NCBI RefSeq assembly: GCF_900184035.1
Contig: NZ_FXWP01000009.1
Span: forward strand, 744,001-808,000
Origin: Kosakonia pseudosacchari
Lineage (GTDB): Bacteria > Pseudomonadota > Gammaproteobacteria > Enterobacterales > Enterobacteriaceae
Reading direction: 5' to 3'
Length of the DNA stretch: 64,000 bases
Shown here: positions 22,184-34,373 of the stretch, one piece after another
Layout: each line of letters opens with the position of its first letter
Numbering within the stretch: position 1 is the first letter of the stretch
The notes under the pieces: generated by a model
What the model saw: only the letters and a program-made list of their open reading frames with translations
Databases searched by the model: none
Told to the model about the DNA's origin: nothing
Made by a program: the position numbers and the translations under genes

Positions 22184-22891
22184 TTACATCGGCGATAAGT
22201 TGAGGAAGAAACGTTGCAGCCAGCCCATGTTCTGCGCTTCGTTGATGTAGCCGTTGCCGACATACTCGATGCGCGCGTCTGCCACCTGTGTGGACGGAAC
22301 CGTGTTGCTACCGCTGATGGTGCGCGGGTTCACGACACCCGAAAAGCGGATGAATTCAGTGCCCTGGTTGATGGCTATCTGTTTTTCACCCACCACATGT
22401 AAATTGCCATTGATCAGCACCTGATCGACCGTGACGGTCAACGTGCCGCTAAAGGTATTGCTGGCATTGGCGCCACCTTTGCCGTTAAAGGTATTACCAC
22501 CGGAAGCAGAGAGATCGGCACGGGCATTACCAAACAGACCTTCCAGGTAACGCGGCGTGGTATCCATGCCGAAACTGGCCTTGCTATCACGGCTGGCATT
22601 TGCCGACGAGCTCTTACTGGCACTGACGTTCTCTTGCAGTACGATCGTCAGCGTATCGCCCACGTTACGCGGACGGCGGTCTTCAAACAGTGGCTGATAG
22701 CCGTAGTTTATCGGCTGCGCAGTTTGATAAATCGATCCATTTACCATCGGCACCGGTCCCGGAATCGGCTGAGCGGTGGTCGCCCCCTGAACCAACGGCG
22801 TTGATGGAACCCAGGCACATCCCGTCAGGGTTAATGCCACTAAAGCCATAATCGGATAGCTGCGCACGGCGTATTTTTGCATTGCATTCAT
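22184..22891 (-). CDS. flgH: Flagellar L-ring lipoprotein FlgH
   Basis: Outer-membrane ring lipoprotein (235 aa from this start, 232 from the in-frame ATG at 22882, which matches the E. coli N-terminus MQKxA). The lipobox LTGC is near residue 25. [21 protein letters not shown] near the C-terminus is strongly conserved. It lies 48 bp after flgG. Confidence 0.97.
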   Translation of the reverse strand: MNAMQKYAVRSYPIMALVALTLTGCAWVPSTPLVQGATTAQPIPGPVPMVNGSIYQTAQPINYGYQPLFEDRRPRNVGDTLTIVLQENVSASKSSSANASRDSKASFGMDTTPRYLEGLFGNARADLSASGGNTFNGKGGANASNTFSGTLTVTVDQVLINGNLHVVGEKQIAINQGTEFIRFSGVVNPRTISGSNTVPSTQVADARIEYVGNGYINEAQNMGWLQRFFLNLSPM

Positions 22892-22939
22892 CTTCGAAAT
22901 CAGGGTTCCGGTGCGGCATTTACCGCACCGGATAACGCC

Positions 22940-23734
<795 letters not shown>

Positions 23735-23738
23735 TTAA

Positions 23739-24494
23739 TTAGCCCATTGACAGCAATTGGTTGGCGCGCTGGGCGTTATCGTCGACGCTGCTGATGATTT
23801 TCATCTGCATTTCGAAACGACGGGCGCTGGCGATCATGTCGGTCATAGCGGCAACCGGCTTGACGTTACTGCCCTCCAGCACACCTGACATCACGCGAAT
23901 AGACGGGTCGTCCTGCAATGTCGTACCACGGGTCGCTTGTGCGGTCTGGCTCAGACGGAACAGCCCGTCATCACCGCGCACCACTTCCTGCGCGTCCGCT
24001 TTCACCAGCTTCAGCTTGCCGACCGGCGCGATAGTATTCGCCGGATCGCCAGGGTTCAGCGATGAAATCGTACCGTCAGCCGCGATACTAATTTGCGAAC
24101 CTTCCGGTACCGCAATCGGGCCGCCGTCGCCAATCACCGGATGCCCCTGAATGGTCAACTGGCCGGTTGCGCTCACCTGGATATTCCCGTTACGGGTATA
24201 CCCTTCAGTGCCGTCCGCCGTCTGTACTGCCAGCCAACCGTCCTGCTGCAACGCCACGTCCAGCGGACGTGAGGTGTAGTCAAGTTGACCTGGCGTCATA
24301 TCGGCGCCAGGCGTAGAAGCCACTACCAGCGTACGGGTAGGCAGTGAAAGCCCTTCTACCGGTACCGCGCGCAGCGCATTGAGCTGCGCGCGAAAGCCTG
24401 GCGTGGACGCATTCGCGAGGTTGCTGGCGGTGACAGCCTGCTGATTCAGCGTCTGGCTGGCGGCGCCCATCGCGGTGTATATTGCGTGATCCAT
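23739..24494 (-). CDS. flgF: Flagellar proximal rod protein FlgF
   Basis: Rod subunit of 251 aa, as in E. coli. The axial-protein N-terminal motif is seen as AVTASNLANASTPGFRAQ, and the C-terminal GSNVKPVAAMTDMIASARRFE closes the D0 domain. It is the sixth gene of the flgBCDEFGHIJ operon, 20 bp after flgE. Confidence 0.97.
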   Translation of the reverse strand: MDHAIYTAMGAASQTLNQQAVTASNLANASTPGFRAQLNALRAVPVEGLSLPTRTLVVASTPGADMTPGQLDYTSRPLDVALQQDGWLAVQTADGTEGYTRNGNIQVSATGQLTIQGHPVIGDGGPIAVPEGSQISIAADGTISSLNPGDPANTIAPVGKLKLVKADAQEVVRGDDGLFRLSQTAQATRGTTLQDDPSIRVMSGVLEGSNVKPVAAMTDMIASARRFEMQMKIISSVDDNAQRANQLLSMG

Positions 24495-24514
24495 TAAGCC
24501 ATCCCGTCAGACGA

Positions 24515-25792
24515 TTAACGCAGGTTAACCAGCGTGTTAAGGATCTGATCCTGGGTTTTGATGGTCTGCGCGTTCGACTGATAGTTACGCTGCGCGACGA
24601 TCATGTTCACCAGTTCTTTACTCAGATTCACGTTTGATGCTTCCAGTGCGCCGTTGGTCAGCTTACCGAAGTTGCCGGAACCCGCTGTACCCACGATAGC
24701 AACGCCAGAAGCGGTGGTCGCAGACCAGACGTTATCCCCTTCGGATTTCAGGCCTTCGTTGTTAGCAAAGTTCGCCAGCACGATCTGACCCAGTACCTGG
24801 GTTTTCTCGTTGGAGTAGCTGCCCACCACGGTGCCGTCATCGTTGATGGCGTAGCTCACCAGCGATCCTGGCGGGTAACCATCCTGATCAACAGAGGCTG
24901 CGCCGCTGCTGCCGGTGTTTTGCTGCATGGAGTTCAGGAAGCTCAGTGAGTAAGTGCTGGCAGCAGAACCATTCAGGCTGGCCAGTGCGATGTTGATCTG
25001 CGGCTGCGCGTTCGGCGCGGCGTTCAGGTTCCAGGTACGCGGCGTAGTGGCCGGCAGCACTTCGGTGTAGTTAGTCACGGAAGTGAGCGTACCGTTGGAG
25101 CTGAACGACATCTGCGCAGCTTTTTCATAAGAAGAGCCGGAAATGCTGGAGTCTTTGGTGTAGACATCCCAGGTGTTATCCGCAGTTTTAACGAAGTAGC
25201 AGTCAACCGCATGTTCGTTACCCAGGCTGTCGTAAGACGTTACCGTGGTTTTTTTGTTGTAGGTATCCGAGTTCGTCGGATCGAACGGGGTCGTCGTCGG
25301 AATGGTCGCCGTCGAGTTCAGGTTCATCGGCATCGTCGCCGTCTTGGTGGCACGCGCCGACATCACGGTCGTTGGGATGTTAATGGTCGTCGGGTTAGCA
25401 CCGGTCTGTACTACCGGCGGTGTACCCGCAACCGGGTAACCGGTCAGCTGCATACCCTGCATGTTGACCAGGTTGCGGTTCTCGTCCAGCTTGAACTGGC
25501 CGTTACGGCTGTAATAAACAGAACCGTTGGTATCCACCATGCGGAAGAAACCGTTCTGGCTAATCGCCACGTCCAGACCACGACCGGTGTTGGTCGTTGT
25601 ACCGTCGGTAAAGTCCTGAGTGATACCAGCAACTTTTACGCCCAGACCCACTTTAGAACCGGCAAACATATCGGCGAAGGACGCAGAGCCGGATTTAAAG
25701 CCATAGGTGGCGGAGTTGGCAATGTTGTTACCAATGACATCGAGGTTGGTGGCCGCAGCATCTAGGCCGCTGACCGCTTGTGAAAAGGCCAT
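24515..25792 (-). CDS. flgE: Flagellar hook protein FlgE
   Basis: Forms the flexible hook (425 aa; longer than the 402 aa of E. coli, the extra residues lying in the surface D1/D2 region). The N-terminus has the axial motif NLDVIGNNIANSATYGFK; the C-terminus has NVNLSKELVNMIVAQRNYQSN. It lies 26 bp after flgD, whose product caps hook assembly. Confidence 0.97.
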   Translation of the reverse strand: MAFSQAVSGLDAAATNLDVIGNNIANSATYGFKSGSASFADMFAGSKVGLGVKVAGITQDFTDGTTTNTGRGLDVAISQNGFFRMVDTNGSVYYSRNGQFKLDENRNLVNMQGMQLTGYPVAGTPPVVQTGANPTTINIPTTVMSARATKTATMPMNLNSTATIPTTTPFDPTNSDTYNKKTTVTSYDSLGNEHAVDCYFVKTADNTWDVYTKDSSISGSSYEKAAQMSFSSNGTLTSVTNYTEVLPATTPRTWNLNAAPNAQPQINIALASLNGSAASTYSLSFLNSMQQNTGSSGAASVDQDGYPPGSLVSYAINDDGTVVGSYSNEKTQVLGQIVLANFANNEGLKSEGDNVWSATTASGVAIVGTAGSGNFGKLTNGALEASNVNLSKELVNMIVAQRNYQSNAQTIKTQDQILNTLVNLR

Positions 25793-25818
25793 GACTTACT
25801 CCTGATAAGTGTTTTGGC

Positions 25819-26499
25819 TTAGATAATCTGCCGTACTTCGTCGAGTGTGGTGGTACCGTAAGTACCCAAATCCAGTGTGCTACCGTTGCTGCCGCGGGTA
25901 ACACCTTGCACCAGTGCAAACTGCAACGGCTGGGCAACCAGCTGTGTTGCGCCAGAGCTTGCGGCAATAGAGACTTTATAAGAGCCATCTGGTGCCGCGG
26001 TTCCATCTGCCATCTTGCCGTCCCAACTGAAGGTGTGGACACCGGCAGTCAGCGAGCCAATATCGATAGTGCGCACCACGGTACCGTCTTTGCTGGTCAC
26101 GGTAGCGGTCACTTTATCGGCGGCTTGCGTCAGTTCCACGCCAAACGGCGTTGAAGTTTCTTTACCCACCAGAATGGTCTGTCCCGGGATCATCACGCCA
26201 TGCCCAATCAGGCTTGCTGCCTGCAATGACTGGCTGTTGTCGATCTGTCCGGAAATCGAACCGAGGGTGGTGTTCAGTTTTTCAATCCCGCTCACGGTGC
26301 TGATTTGCGCCAGTTGAGTGGTCAGTTCGTTGTTCTGCAGCGGGTTAGTCGGGTCCTGGTTTTTCAGTTGCGCGACCAGCAGCGTCAAAAAGCTGCCTTG
26401 CAGGTCGGATGCACTGTTTGTCCCGGTTGTGCTGGTGTTGTTACTGGTCGAGGAGACACCATTATTTGTCGGGTCATCCACTCTTACGGCGATAGACAT
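25819..26499 (-). CDS. flgD: Flagellar hook-capping protein FlgD
   Basis: Scaffold needed at the tip for hook polymerisation and later displaced by FlgK (226 aa; E. coli 231). The conserved N-terminal FLTLLVAQLKNQDPTNPLQNNE segment is at about residues 37-58; FlgD_ig and tudor-like domains follow. It lies 11 bp after flgC. Confidence 0.97.
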   Translation of the reverse strand: MSIAVRVDDPTNNGVSSTSNNTSTTGTNSASDLQGSFLTLLVAQLKNQDPTNPLQNNELTTQLAQISTVSGIEKLNTTLGSISGQIDNSQSLQAASLIGHGVMIPGQTILVGKETSTPFGVELTQAADKVTATVTSKDGTVVRTIDIGSLTAGVHTFSWDGKMADGTAAPDGSYKVSIAASSGATQLVAQPLQFALVQGVTRGSNGSTLDLGTYGTTTLDEVRQII

Positions 26500-26510
26500 G
26501 CGCGTCTCCT

Positions 26511-26915
26511 TTACTGTCCGAGCGTGAGGGTTTTGAGCATCATGCCCTTAACGGTATTAAGCACTTCAACGTTCGCCTGGTAGCTGCGGGACGCAGACAT
26601 GGTGTTCACCATTTCGCCGACCACATCAACATTGGGCATTTTGACGTAGCCATTCGCATCAGCCAGCGGGTTACCTGGTTCGTAAACCAGTTTGTCCGGT
26701 GCCTGGCTTTCAATCACATCAGCAACTTTTACACCGCCGGTCGCTTGCCCGGGCGCAGCATCCACCTGGAACACAACCTGCTTAGCGCGATACGGCTGGC
26801 CATCTGGTCCGGTCACGCTGTCGGCGTTCGCCATGTTACTGGCGGCCACGTTCAAACGTTTGGACTGCGCGGTCAGCGCGGAGCCTGCGACATCAAAGAT
26901 ATTCAGTAATGCCAT
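26511..26915 (-). CDS. flgC: Flagellar proximal rod protein FlgC
   Basis: Rod subunit of 134 aa, the E. coli length. The N-terminal [14 protein letters not shown] and the C-terminal [20 protein letters not shown] motifs are intact. It lies 4 bp after flgB. Confidence 0.98.
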   Translation of the reverse strand: MALLNIFDVAGSALTAQSKRLNVAASNMANADSVTGPDGQPYRAKQVVFQVDAAPGQATGGVKVADVIESQAPDKLVYEPGNPLADANGYVKMPNVDVVGEMVNTMSASRSYQANVEVLNTVKGMMLKTLTLGQ

Positions 26916-26919
26916 TTAA

Positions 26920-27336
26920 TTAGTTCCCCTGTTGCAGAACACTCATCATGCTTTTGATCTGCCCACCCAGCACGGTCAACCCGGTCTGGTATTTAACGCT
27001 GTTGTCAGCGAACTGCGTACGTTCCCGATCCATATCCACGGTGTTGCCATCCAGCGAGGGCTGATCCGGAATGCGGTACAACAAATCGGTAGACGGTCCG
27101 CTCATCGCCTGCGCCGGAATATGGCGCGAAGAGGTCATGGTCAACGCAACGCCACTGCCTTCAGCACGTCCACGCTCCATGACTTTTTTCAATTCGCTGG
27201 CGAAATCAATATCGCGCGCCTGAAACCCCGGGGTATCGGCGTTGGCGATGTTTGCCGCCAGAATTTCCTGACGCTGGGCGCTCAGGTTCAGCGCTTCTTG
27301 CTGGAAACGAAGTGCGGCATCAAGTTTATCGAGCAT
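26920..27336 (-). CDS. flgB: Flagellar proximal rod protein FlgB
   Basis: First gene of the flgBCDEFGHIJ operon (138 aa) and the rod subunit next to the MS ring. The motif [21 protein letters not shown] is at about residues 28-48. It is divergent from flgA across a 157-bp FlhDC-controlled region. Confidence 0.98.
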   Translation of the reverse strand: MLDKLDAALRFQQEALNLSAQRQEILAANIANADTPGFQARDIDFASELKKVMERGRAEGSGVALTMTSSRHIPAQAMSGPSTDLLYRIPDQPSLDGNTVDMDRERTQFADNSVKYQTGLTVLGGQIKSMMSVLQQGN

Positions 27337-27493
27337 GGCTCCCCCACTGATGACAATTATTTAGCCAACAGCTTAAATCTCCGCTGACAAACTTATCGCT
27401 GGAATAAGGGCAAAATGCGTCGCTATTTATTGCGTTGATAGGTTGACCATGCGGTTAAAATCCCCTCAACCACTCAACAGGCAGGAGTCTGCG
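27337..27493. promoter_or_regulatory. flgB / flgA divergent class 2 promoter region
   Basis: In E. coli and Salmonella FlhD4C2 activates both operons from this gap. CGCTATTT at 27421-27428 is the reverse complement of the FlhDC half-site core AAATAGCG and is followed by a second partial match, ATTGCGTTG. A related TTATCGCTGG lies at 27393. Exact -10 elements were not assigned. Confidence 0.6.
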
Positions 27494-28153
27494 ATGAACA
27501 CGTTGAAAGGCGGTTTAGCCGCGACCTTACTGTTTTTAAGCGCCTTTGCTCAGGCCGCTGACTTGCAAGCACAGCTGACGTCATTTTTTGCTCAACGTCT
27601 TGCTGGCTTTAGCGACGAGGTAGTGGTAAATATACGCACCCCGCAAAATCTGTTGCCCGCTTGCGAGCAGCCCGCGCTGAGCGTGCTCGGGAACGCGAAA
27701 CTGTGGGGGAACCTGAACGTGCTGGCGAATTGCGCAGGAGTGAAGCGCTATTTGCAGGTGGAGGTTCAGGCGACCGGTAACTATGTGGTGGCAGCGCAGT
27801 CCGTTGCCCGAGGCAGCATGTTGCAGCCCGGCAGCGTGACGCTAAAACGCGGCCGCCTTGATCAGTTGCCGCCGAGAACGATGCTGGATATTACCCAGGC
27901 GCAGGATGCGGTCAGTTTGCGCGATCTTACCCCAGGCCAGGCGATTCAACTGTCAATGTTGCGCCAGGCGTGGCGGGTTAAAGCGGGTCAGCGTGTACAG
28001 GTCGTGGCGTCGGGCGATGGCTTTAGTGTGAACGGCGAAGGTCAGGCACTGAACAATGCGGCGGTGGCGCAAAACGCCCGTGTGCGCATGGCTTCAGGGC
28101 AGATTGTCAGCGGTGTAGTGAACGCTGATGGGAATATTCTGATTAACCTATAA
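27494..28153 (+). CDS. flgA: Flagellar P-ring assembly chaperone FlgA
   Basis: Periplasmic chaperone for FlgI assembly (219 aa, E. coli length). The signal peptide ends at about residue 21 (AFAQA), and an SAF-type domain fills the C-terminal half. The start at 27494 has AGGAG 8 bp upstream and gives MNTLKGGLA; an earlier in-frame codon has neither feature. Confidence 0.96.
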   Translation: MNTLKGGLAATLLFLSAFAQAADLQAQLTSFFAQRLAGFSDEVVVNIRTPQNLLPACEQPALSVLGNAKLWGNLNVLANCAGVKRYLQVEVQATGNYVVAAQSVARGSMLQPGSVTLKRGRLDQLPPRTMLDITQAQDAVSLRDLTPGQAIQLSMLRQAWRVKAGQRVQVVASGDGFSVNGEGQALNNAAVAQNARVRMASGQIVSGVVNADGNILINL

Positions 28154-28159
28154 TCTTTT

Positions 28160-28186
28160 TAAAGAATTCATGTCGCCTGCCGATAA
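28160..28186 (+). promoter_or_regulatory. flgMN class 3 (sigma-28) promoter
   Basis: TAAA (28160-28163), exactly 15 bp, then GCCGATAA (28179-28186): a perfect FliA consensus, 61 bp before the flgM start. It lets the anti-sigma factor gene be driven by the sigma factor it inhibits, in addition to class 2 read-through from flgA. Confidence 0.9.
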
Positions 28187-28247
28187 TTAAGCAACGACTA
28201 AAGATATCAGGCCCGAAACGCCGGGATACCTCGATGAGGACAACACT

Positions 28248-28541
28248 ATGAGCATTGATCGCACATCGTCTTTAAAACCGGTTAGTTCCGTTCAACAGCG
28301 CGAAACTAACGAGACCCAAACGCAAAAAACGCGTCTGGAAAAAGCGGCTACGGCAAACAGCACCAGCGTGACCCTCAGCGGCGCGCAAACCAAGCTGATG
28401 CAGGCTGGCGCTAATGACATCAATATGGAACGCGTGGAACAGCTGAAAACCGCGATTCGTAATGGTGAACTGAAGATGGACACCGGCAAAATCGCCGATG
28501 CCCTGATTGATGAAGCGAAGAGTTACTTGCAGAGTAAATAA
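28248..28541 (+). CDS. flgM: Anti-sigma-28 factor FlgM
   Basis: Small, largely disordered protein (97 aa) that binds FliA and is exported through the finished hook-basal body, releasing sigma-28. The C-terminal FliA-binding helices ([19 protein letters not shown]) are conserved. It has a GAGGA ribosome site, its own sigma-28 promoter, and lies 4 bp before flgN. Confidence 0.97.
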   Translation: MSIDRTSSLKPVSSVQQRETNETQTQKTRLEKAATANSTSVTLSGAQTKLMQAGANDINMERVEQLKTAIRNGELKMDTGKIADALIDEAKSYLQSK

Positions 28542-28545
28542 CAGT

Positions 28546-28968
28546 ATGAATCGACTGTCAGACATTCTTGATCAAATGACAGTTATCCTGAGCGCTCTTA
28601 AAGACGTGATGGATGCTGAGCAAAAACAGCTTTCCGTAGGTAACATTCAAAGCAGCGCATTGCAGCGTATCACGGAAGAAAAAAGCTCATTGCTCGCCAC
28701 ACTGGATTACCTGGAGCAACAGCGTCGTTCGGCACAAAAAGCGCAACATAGCGCTAACGACGACATCGCCGATCGCTGGCAAACCATTACGCAGAAAACG
28801 CAGCATTTGCGCGACCTTAACCAGCACAATGGATGGCTGCTGGAAGGACAAATTGCGCGTAACCAGCAAGCGCTGGAACTGCTGAAGCCGCATCAGGAAC
28901 CGAGCCTGTATGGCGCGAATGGCTATACCGCTTCCGCCAGCCGTGGCGGAAAGAAAATCTCGATTTAA
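28546..28968 (+). CDS. flgN: Flagellar export chaperone FlgN
   Basis: Cytoplasmic chaperone that keeps FlgK and FlgL soluble for export (140 aa; E. coli 138). The sequence is helical throughout with a coiled-coil N-terminal half. The start MNRLSDILDQM at 28546 sits 4 bp after flgM. It ends at a hairpin shared with the convergent murJ. Confidence 0.96.
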   Translation: MNRLSDILDQMTVILSALKDVMDAEQKQLSVGNIQSSALQRITEEKSSLLATLDYLEQQRRSAQKAQHSANDDIADRWQTITQKTQHLRDLNQHNGWLLEGQIARNQQALELLKPHQEPSLYGANGYTASASRGGKKISI

Positions 28969-28983
28969 GCACACCTCTTTTGT

Positions 28984-29007
28984 TTGCCAGGGATAATTCC
29001 CTGGCAA
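28984..29007. terminator. Bidirectional terminator between flgN and murJ
   Basis: Perfect 10-bp stem (TTGCCAGGGA/TCCCTGGCAA) with a TAAT loop between convergent genes; short T tracts flank both sides. Confidence 0.75.
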
Positions 29008-29048
29008 TTTGCTTTTCTCTTTTCCCGCTTCAACTTCTCTGCACCGAC

Positions 29049-30644
<1,596 letters not shown>

Positions 30645-30694
30645 TTAGTCTACAGGGAAAAAGGCGAATTACTATCGCCAGATGTTACCGGGCA

Positions 30695-31618
30695 TTATTC
30701 ACTCATCGCTTCGCGCCAGAGCTTGTCGACCACGCGCTGGGCGAGGATCGCTTGCTCGCCTGCGGTTTCCGGAACTGTCTGATTTTGCACACATTCAATG
30801 AAATGGCGGGCGCATCCGGCGAAACCGCGCTGCTCCAGTACGCTCTGCCAGCCCGCCACCGGACGGGCGACAACGCCCTGCCCGCGCTCTTCGCGCCACT
30901 CGCGCATGTCGGTAATGTCGAACAATCCGCCGTCAGTCACTGCCTGAATCCATTCCCGCTGACTACCCGCCCGGCGATGCATGCTGGTGGTAATTTGCAG
31001 ATGTTCAACACTGAAATGGTGCTCGGCGTAAATCATCGCGCCGTCGTCATTGGTCAGCAGCGTACCGCTTTTTAATTGCGCGGCACCGCCCGCCAGCCAT
31101 AACGCGGTATCCACAACATGGAGGTAGTCATCCAGCAGGGTGAAGCGTAAATCATGCGGCCCGACGCTGTCGGTACGGTGTTTATCCATACGCAGCGAGG
31201 CAGCCTGCGGCACCTGCTGTTTCAGTTCACGATAAAGCGGCGAGAAACGACGGTTAAACCCGACCATCAGCGTCAGTTTTTTACGTGCGGCCAGCTCGAT
31301 AAGCCGCTCCGCATCCTGTAAGTTTTCCGCCAGCGGCTTATCCACACAGACATGTACACCGAGATTAAGCAACTCACTGACGACCGCATAGTGTGAAGCC
31401 GTCGAGGTGTGGACAAACACCGCGTCGCATTGTGCCGCCAGGGAAGCCAGCGAGTCGGCATACGGAATGCGCCAGGTTTCGCACACGCGCAGCGCCTTTT
31501 CGCGCGTTGGCGACCAGGCCGCCGCCAGCGTCCAGTCCGTTGCTGCGCCTAACACTGGCAACCAGGCCTTTTGCGCAATGCCGCCAAGCCCTACCACACC
31601 GATACGTAAAGTTGTCAC
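30695..31618 (-). CDS. mviM: Gfo/Idh/MocA-family oxidoreductase MviM
   Basis: NAD(P)-binding dehydrogenase-like protein of unknown substrate (307 aa). The Rossmann motif GVVGLGGIAQKAWLP is at residues 7-21 and the family EKP-type motif appears as CVDKPLAENL near residue 92. It begins 2 bp after yceH and belongs to the rimJ-yceH-mviM cotranscribed run upstream of murJ. Despite the historic virulence name, no function is shown by the sequence. Confidence 0.94.
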   Translation of the reverse strand: MTTLRIGVVGLGGIAQKAWLPVLGAATDWTLAAAWSPTREKALRVCETWRIPYADSLASLAAQCDAVFVHTSTASHYAVVSELLNLGVHVCVDKPLAENLQDAERLIELAARKKLTLMVGFNRRFSPLYRELKQQVPQAASLRMDKHRTDSVGPHDLRFTLLDDYLHVVDTALWLAGGAAQLKSGTLLTNDDGAMIYAEHHFSVEHLQITTSMHRRAGSQREWIQAVTDGGLFDITDMREWREERGQGVVARPVAGWQSVLEQRGFAGCARHFIECVQNQTVPETAGEQAILAQRVVDKLWREAMSE

Positions 31619-31620
31619 CG

Positions 31621-32271
31621 TTAATCCCCCAGATGTGCGAGTAGCGAATCCAGACGCTGCTTCAGTTCGGCCACTTCCTCTTCCAGCGCGTCGACGCGCG
31701 CGGCAAGTGACGCTTCCGCCGGGCTGACGGCTTCAACAACATTCACCAGAGTCTGCACATCGCCGCTAAACAGATGCATAAAACGGCTTTCGCGTTTACC
31801 TGGCTCTCTTGGCAGGCGCACCACATACGGCCCGTCTTCACGCGTCGCCAGATGTTCTAACGCATTTTCCACTTCCGCCATATCGCTGAACTGATGCAAG
31901 CGTTCGCCGCGGGTGCGCAACTCGCCCGGCGTTTGCGGCCCGCGCAGTAGCAGCGTGGTGATCAGCGCCACCTCGGCAGAACTGAGTTTGAGATCGCCAA
32001 ATTCAGAATTACAAAAACGCTGCTCATATTTTGTCACCCGGTTACCAAAACCGCTTACCGTGCGCAGATAATGGCGCTTGACCAGCTCATCCAGCACCGC
32101 CTGAACCTCGTGTTCGGCAAGGTTCATCACCGGTTCACGGTTGGTTTTTTGATTACAGGCGGTGACAACACCATTGATGGAGAGCGGGTACTGTTCCGGC
32201 GTCGTCACCTGTTTTTCCAGTAAACAGCCAATCACCCTCGCCTCTACGGCGGTTAATTGATACTTCATCAC
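31621..32271 (-). CDS. yceH: YceH family protein (UPF0502, DUF480)
   Basis: Conserved 216-aa protein with two winged-helix-like domains and a C-terminal coiled coil ([19 protein letters not shown]). The function is unknown. The N-terminal [26 protein letters not shown] is the family hallmark. It lies 6 bp after rimJ and 2 bp before mviM. Confidence 0.94.
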   Translation of the reverse strand: MMKYQLTAVEARVIGCLLEKQVTTPEQYPLSINGVVTACNQKTNREPVMNLAEHEVQAVLDELVKRHYLRTVSGFGNRVTKYEQRFCNSEFGDLKLSSAEVALITTLLLRGPQTPGELRTRGERLHQFSDMAEVENALEHLATREDGPYVVRLPREPGKRESRFMHLFSGDVQTLVNVVEAVSPAEASLAARVDALEEEVAELKQRLDSLLAHLGD

Positions 32272-32277
32272 AACTCC

Positions 32278-32862
32278 TTAGCGACCGGGGGTCCATTCCT
32301 GCGTGGTTAATGCGGTAAGCACGTGATCGCGCCATTGCCCGTCAATTAACAGATATGATTTGGCATAGCCCTCTTTTTCAAAGCCAAGCCTCGCCAACAG
32401 ATCACCGCTGCGTTTATTGTGCGGCATATAGTTCGCCATAATGCGGTGCATATGTTGCGTGCGTTGCATATAGCGGATGGCGGTGGTGAGCGCTTCGAAC
32501 ATCAGCCCTTGTCCCTGCCATTTCTGACCGACGGAATACCCCAGATAACAGGCATGAAAAGAGCCGCGCACCACGTTTGAGAAATTGGCCACGCCGACTA
32601 TCTCTTTCTCTTCCGGATCGAGCAGCGCGAAATAGAACGCGGAACCCTGTTTATGAAATTCATTGATCATGCCAAGGCGCGCCTGCCAGCCGGAAGGATA
32701 ACAATGGCTTTCGTCGCGCACGGGTTCCCAGGGTTTTAAAAACTGGCGGTTTTCGGCGTAATAATCCGCCAGCCGCCAGGCGTCGCGCTCATGCACCAGG
32801 CGAACCACCAAGCGATCTGTTACTAAGCGTACTTTCGGCACGTTACTGCGATAGCCAAACAT
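32278..32862 (-). CDS. rimJ: Ribosomal protein S5 N-acetyltransferase RimJ
   Basis: GNAT acetyltransferase (194 aa, E. coli length) that acetylates the N-terminal alanine of S5 and has a side role in ribosome assembly. The acetyl-CoA-binding motif region is [16 protein letters not shown] near residue 108. It heads the rimJ-yceH-mviM run and is divergent from mdtH. Confidence 0.96.
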   Translation of the reverse strand: MFGYRSNVPKVRLVTDRLVVRLVHERDAWRLADYYAENRQFLKPWEPVRDESHCYPSGWQARLGMINEFHKQGSAFYFALLDPEEKEIVGVANFSNVVRGSFHACYLGYSVGQKWQGQGLMFEALTTAIRYMQRTQHMHRIMANYMPHNKRSGDLLARLGFEKEGYAKSYLLIDGQWRDHVLTALTTQEWTPGR

Positions 32863-33099
32863 GCATTACCACTCCTTCCGTTTTACGACTCTTTTAACCC
32901 CTTCCCTTTACTATACAGTTGCTCTGGCGCTGTGGGAAAACAGCAACATGGCATTTTCTGCGTCAAACACCATTTTCGATGAAAAGTCTCAATCAAAGGC
33001 TGAGGTTGATAAAAAAATATTGTCACCGCGCCCATGGGAAAAGGCCCGACGAAACCGCAGAATAAGAAGGTCTTATCTTTCTTATTTCCCGGAGGGGAA

Positions 33100-34308
33100 A
33101 TGGCGCGCATATCGCAGGCAAGGAGCCTGGGTAAATATTTCCTGCTTGTCGATAATATGCTGGTTGTTCTCGGCTTTTTCGTTGTCTTTCCACTGATTTC
33201 TATCCGCTTTGTTGACCAGCTTGGCTGGGCGGCATTAATGGTCGGCATTGCGCTCGGTTTGCGTCAGTTTATTCAACAAGGTTTGGGGATTTTCGGCGGT
33301 GCGATTGCCGACCGGTTCGGCGCCAAGCCGCTGATTGTCACCGGCATGCTGATGCGCGCGGGCGGCTTTGCCGCGATGGCGGTGGCGCATGAACCCTGGC
33401 TGCTGTGGCTTTCCTGTATTCTTTCCGGGCTGGGCGGCACGCTGTTTGATCCGCCGCGCTCCGCACTGGTGGTGAAACTGGTGCGCCCCCATCAACGCAG
33501 CCGTTTTTTCTCGCTGTTAATGATGCAGGACAGCGCGGGCGCCGTTATTGGCGCGCTGCTCGGCAGCTGGCTGCTGCAATATGACTTTCGTCTGGTGTGC
33601 GCGGCTGGTGCGCTGATGTTTATTTTGTGTGCCGCGTTTAACGCCTGGCTGCTGCCAGCCTGGAAACTGTCGACGGTGAAAGCGCCGGTGCGCGACGGTC
33701 TGACGCGCGTGTTGCGTGACAAACGCTTTGTGACTTACGTGCTGACCCTTACCGGTTATTACATGCTGGCGGTGCAGGTAATGCTAATGCTGCCGATTAT
33801 GGTTAACGACATTGCCGGTTCACCGGCGGCCGTAAAGTGGATGTACGCCATTGAAGCCTGCCTGTCGCTGACGCTGCTCTACCCCATTGCGCGCTGGAGT
33901 GAAAAACGTTTTCGCCTTGAGCATCGCCTGATGGCGGGTCTGCTGGTGATGTCATTCAGCCTGTTGCCGGTGGGGATGGTCGGCACGCTGCAGCAACTCT
34001 TGACGCTGATTTGCACCTTCTACATCGGCTCCATTATTGCCGAGCCTGCCAGGGAAACGTTAAGCGCACAGTTGGCCGATGCCCGTGCGCGCGGCAGTTA
34101 CATGGGTTTTAGCCGTCTTGGACTGGCCTTCGGTGGCGCGCTTGGTTATGCAGGCGGCGGCTGGCTGTTTGACGCCGGGAAAGCATTTAATCAGCCGGAA
34201 CTGCCGTGGATGATGCTTGGCGTTATTGGGTTCATGACCTCCATGGCGCTGCTGTGGCAATTCAGTCACAAACGTATTCGTCCGACCATGCTTGAACCCG
34301 GCGCCTGA
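33100..34308 (+). CDS. mdtH: Multidrug efflux MFS transporter MdtH
   Basis: Twelve-helix drug:H+ antiporter of the inner membrane (402 aa, E. coli length), linked in E. coli to quinolone tolerance. The MFS motif appears as [13 protein letters not shown] near residue 67. The start at 33100 has a strong GGAGGGG ribosome site and begins [14 protein letters not shown] as in E. coli; the frame is open 22 codons upstream without homology. An AT-rich 8-bp stem (AATAAGAA/TTCTTATT, 33061-33086) lies just before the ribosome site. Confidence 0.95.
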   Translation: MARISQARSLGKYFLLVDNMLVVLGFFVVFPLISIRFVDQLGWAALMVGIALGLRQFIQQGLGIFGGAIADRFGAKPLIVTGMLMRAGGFAAMAVAHEPWLLWLSCILSGLGGTLFDPPRSALVVKLVRPHQRSRFFSLLMMQDSAGAVIGALLGSWLLQYDFRLVCAAGALMFILCAAFNAWLLPAWKLSTVKAPVRDGLTRVLRDKRFVTYVLTLTGYYMLAVQVMLMLPIMVNDIAGSPAAVKWMYAIEACLSLTLLYPIARWSEKRFRLEHRLMAGLLVMSFSLLPVGMVGTLQQLLTLICTFYIGSIIAEPARETLSAQLADARARGSYMGFSRLGLAFGGALGYAGGGWLFDAGKAFNQPELPWMMLGVIGFMTSMALLWQFSHKRIRPTMLEPGA

Positions 34309-34331
34309 TTTGCGCCTGTGTATCCCCTCTT

Positions 34332-34364
34332 CCATACTGGTAATTGATGGATAAGCCAGTATGG
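34332..34364 (+). other. Hairpin beside the grxB ribosome site
   Basis: Perfect 9-bp inverted repeat (CCATACTGG at 34332-34340, CCAGTATGG at 34356-34364) with a 15-nt loop. It ends inside the grxB GGAGGAG site (34363-34369). It could end mdtH transcripts only weakly, having no U run, or modulate access to the grxB ribosome site. Confidence 0.55.
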
Positions 34365-34373
34365 AGGAGAAAC

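Noticed and set aside
33034-33099. Upstream in-frame extension of mdtH
   Set aside because: The conserved N-terminus and the strong GGAGGGG site place the start at 33100.
32861-33196. 111-codon plus-strand frame between rimJ and mdtH
   Set aside because: Overlaps the mdtH start in another frame and the rimJ promoter; no homology.
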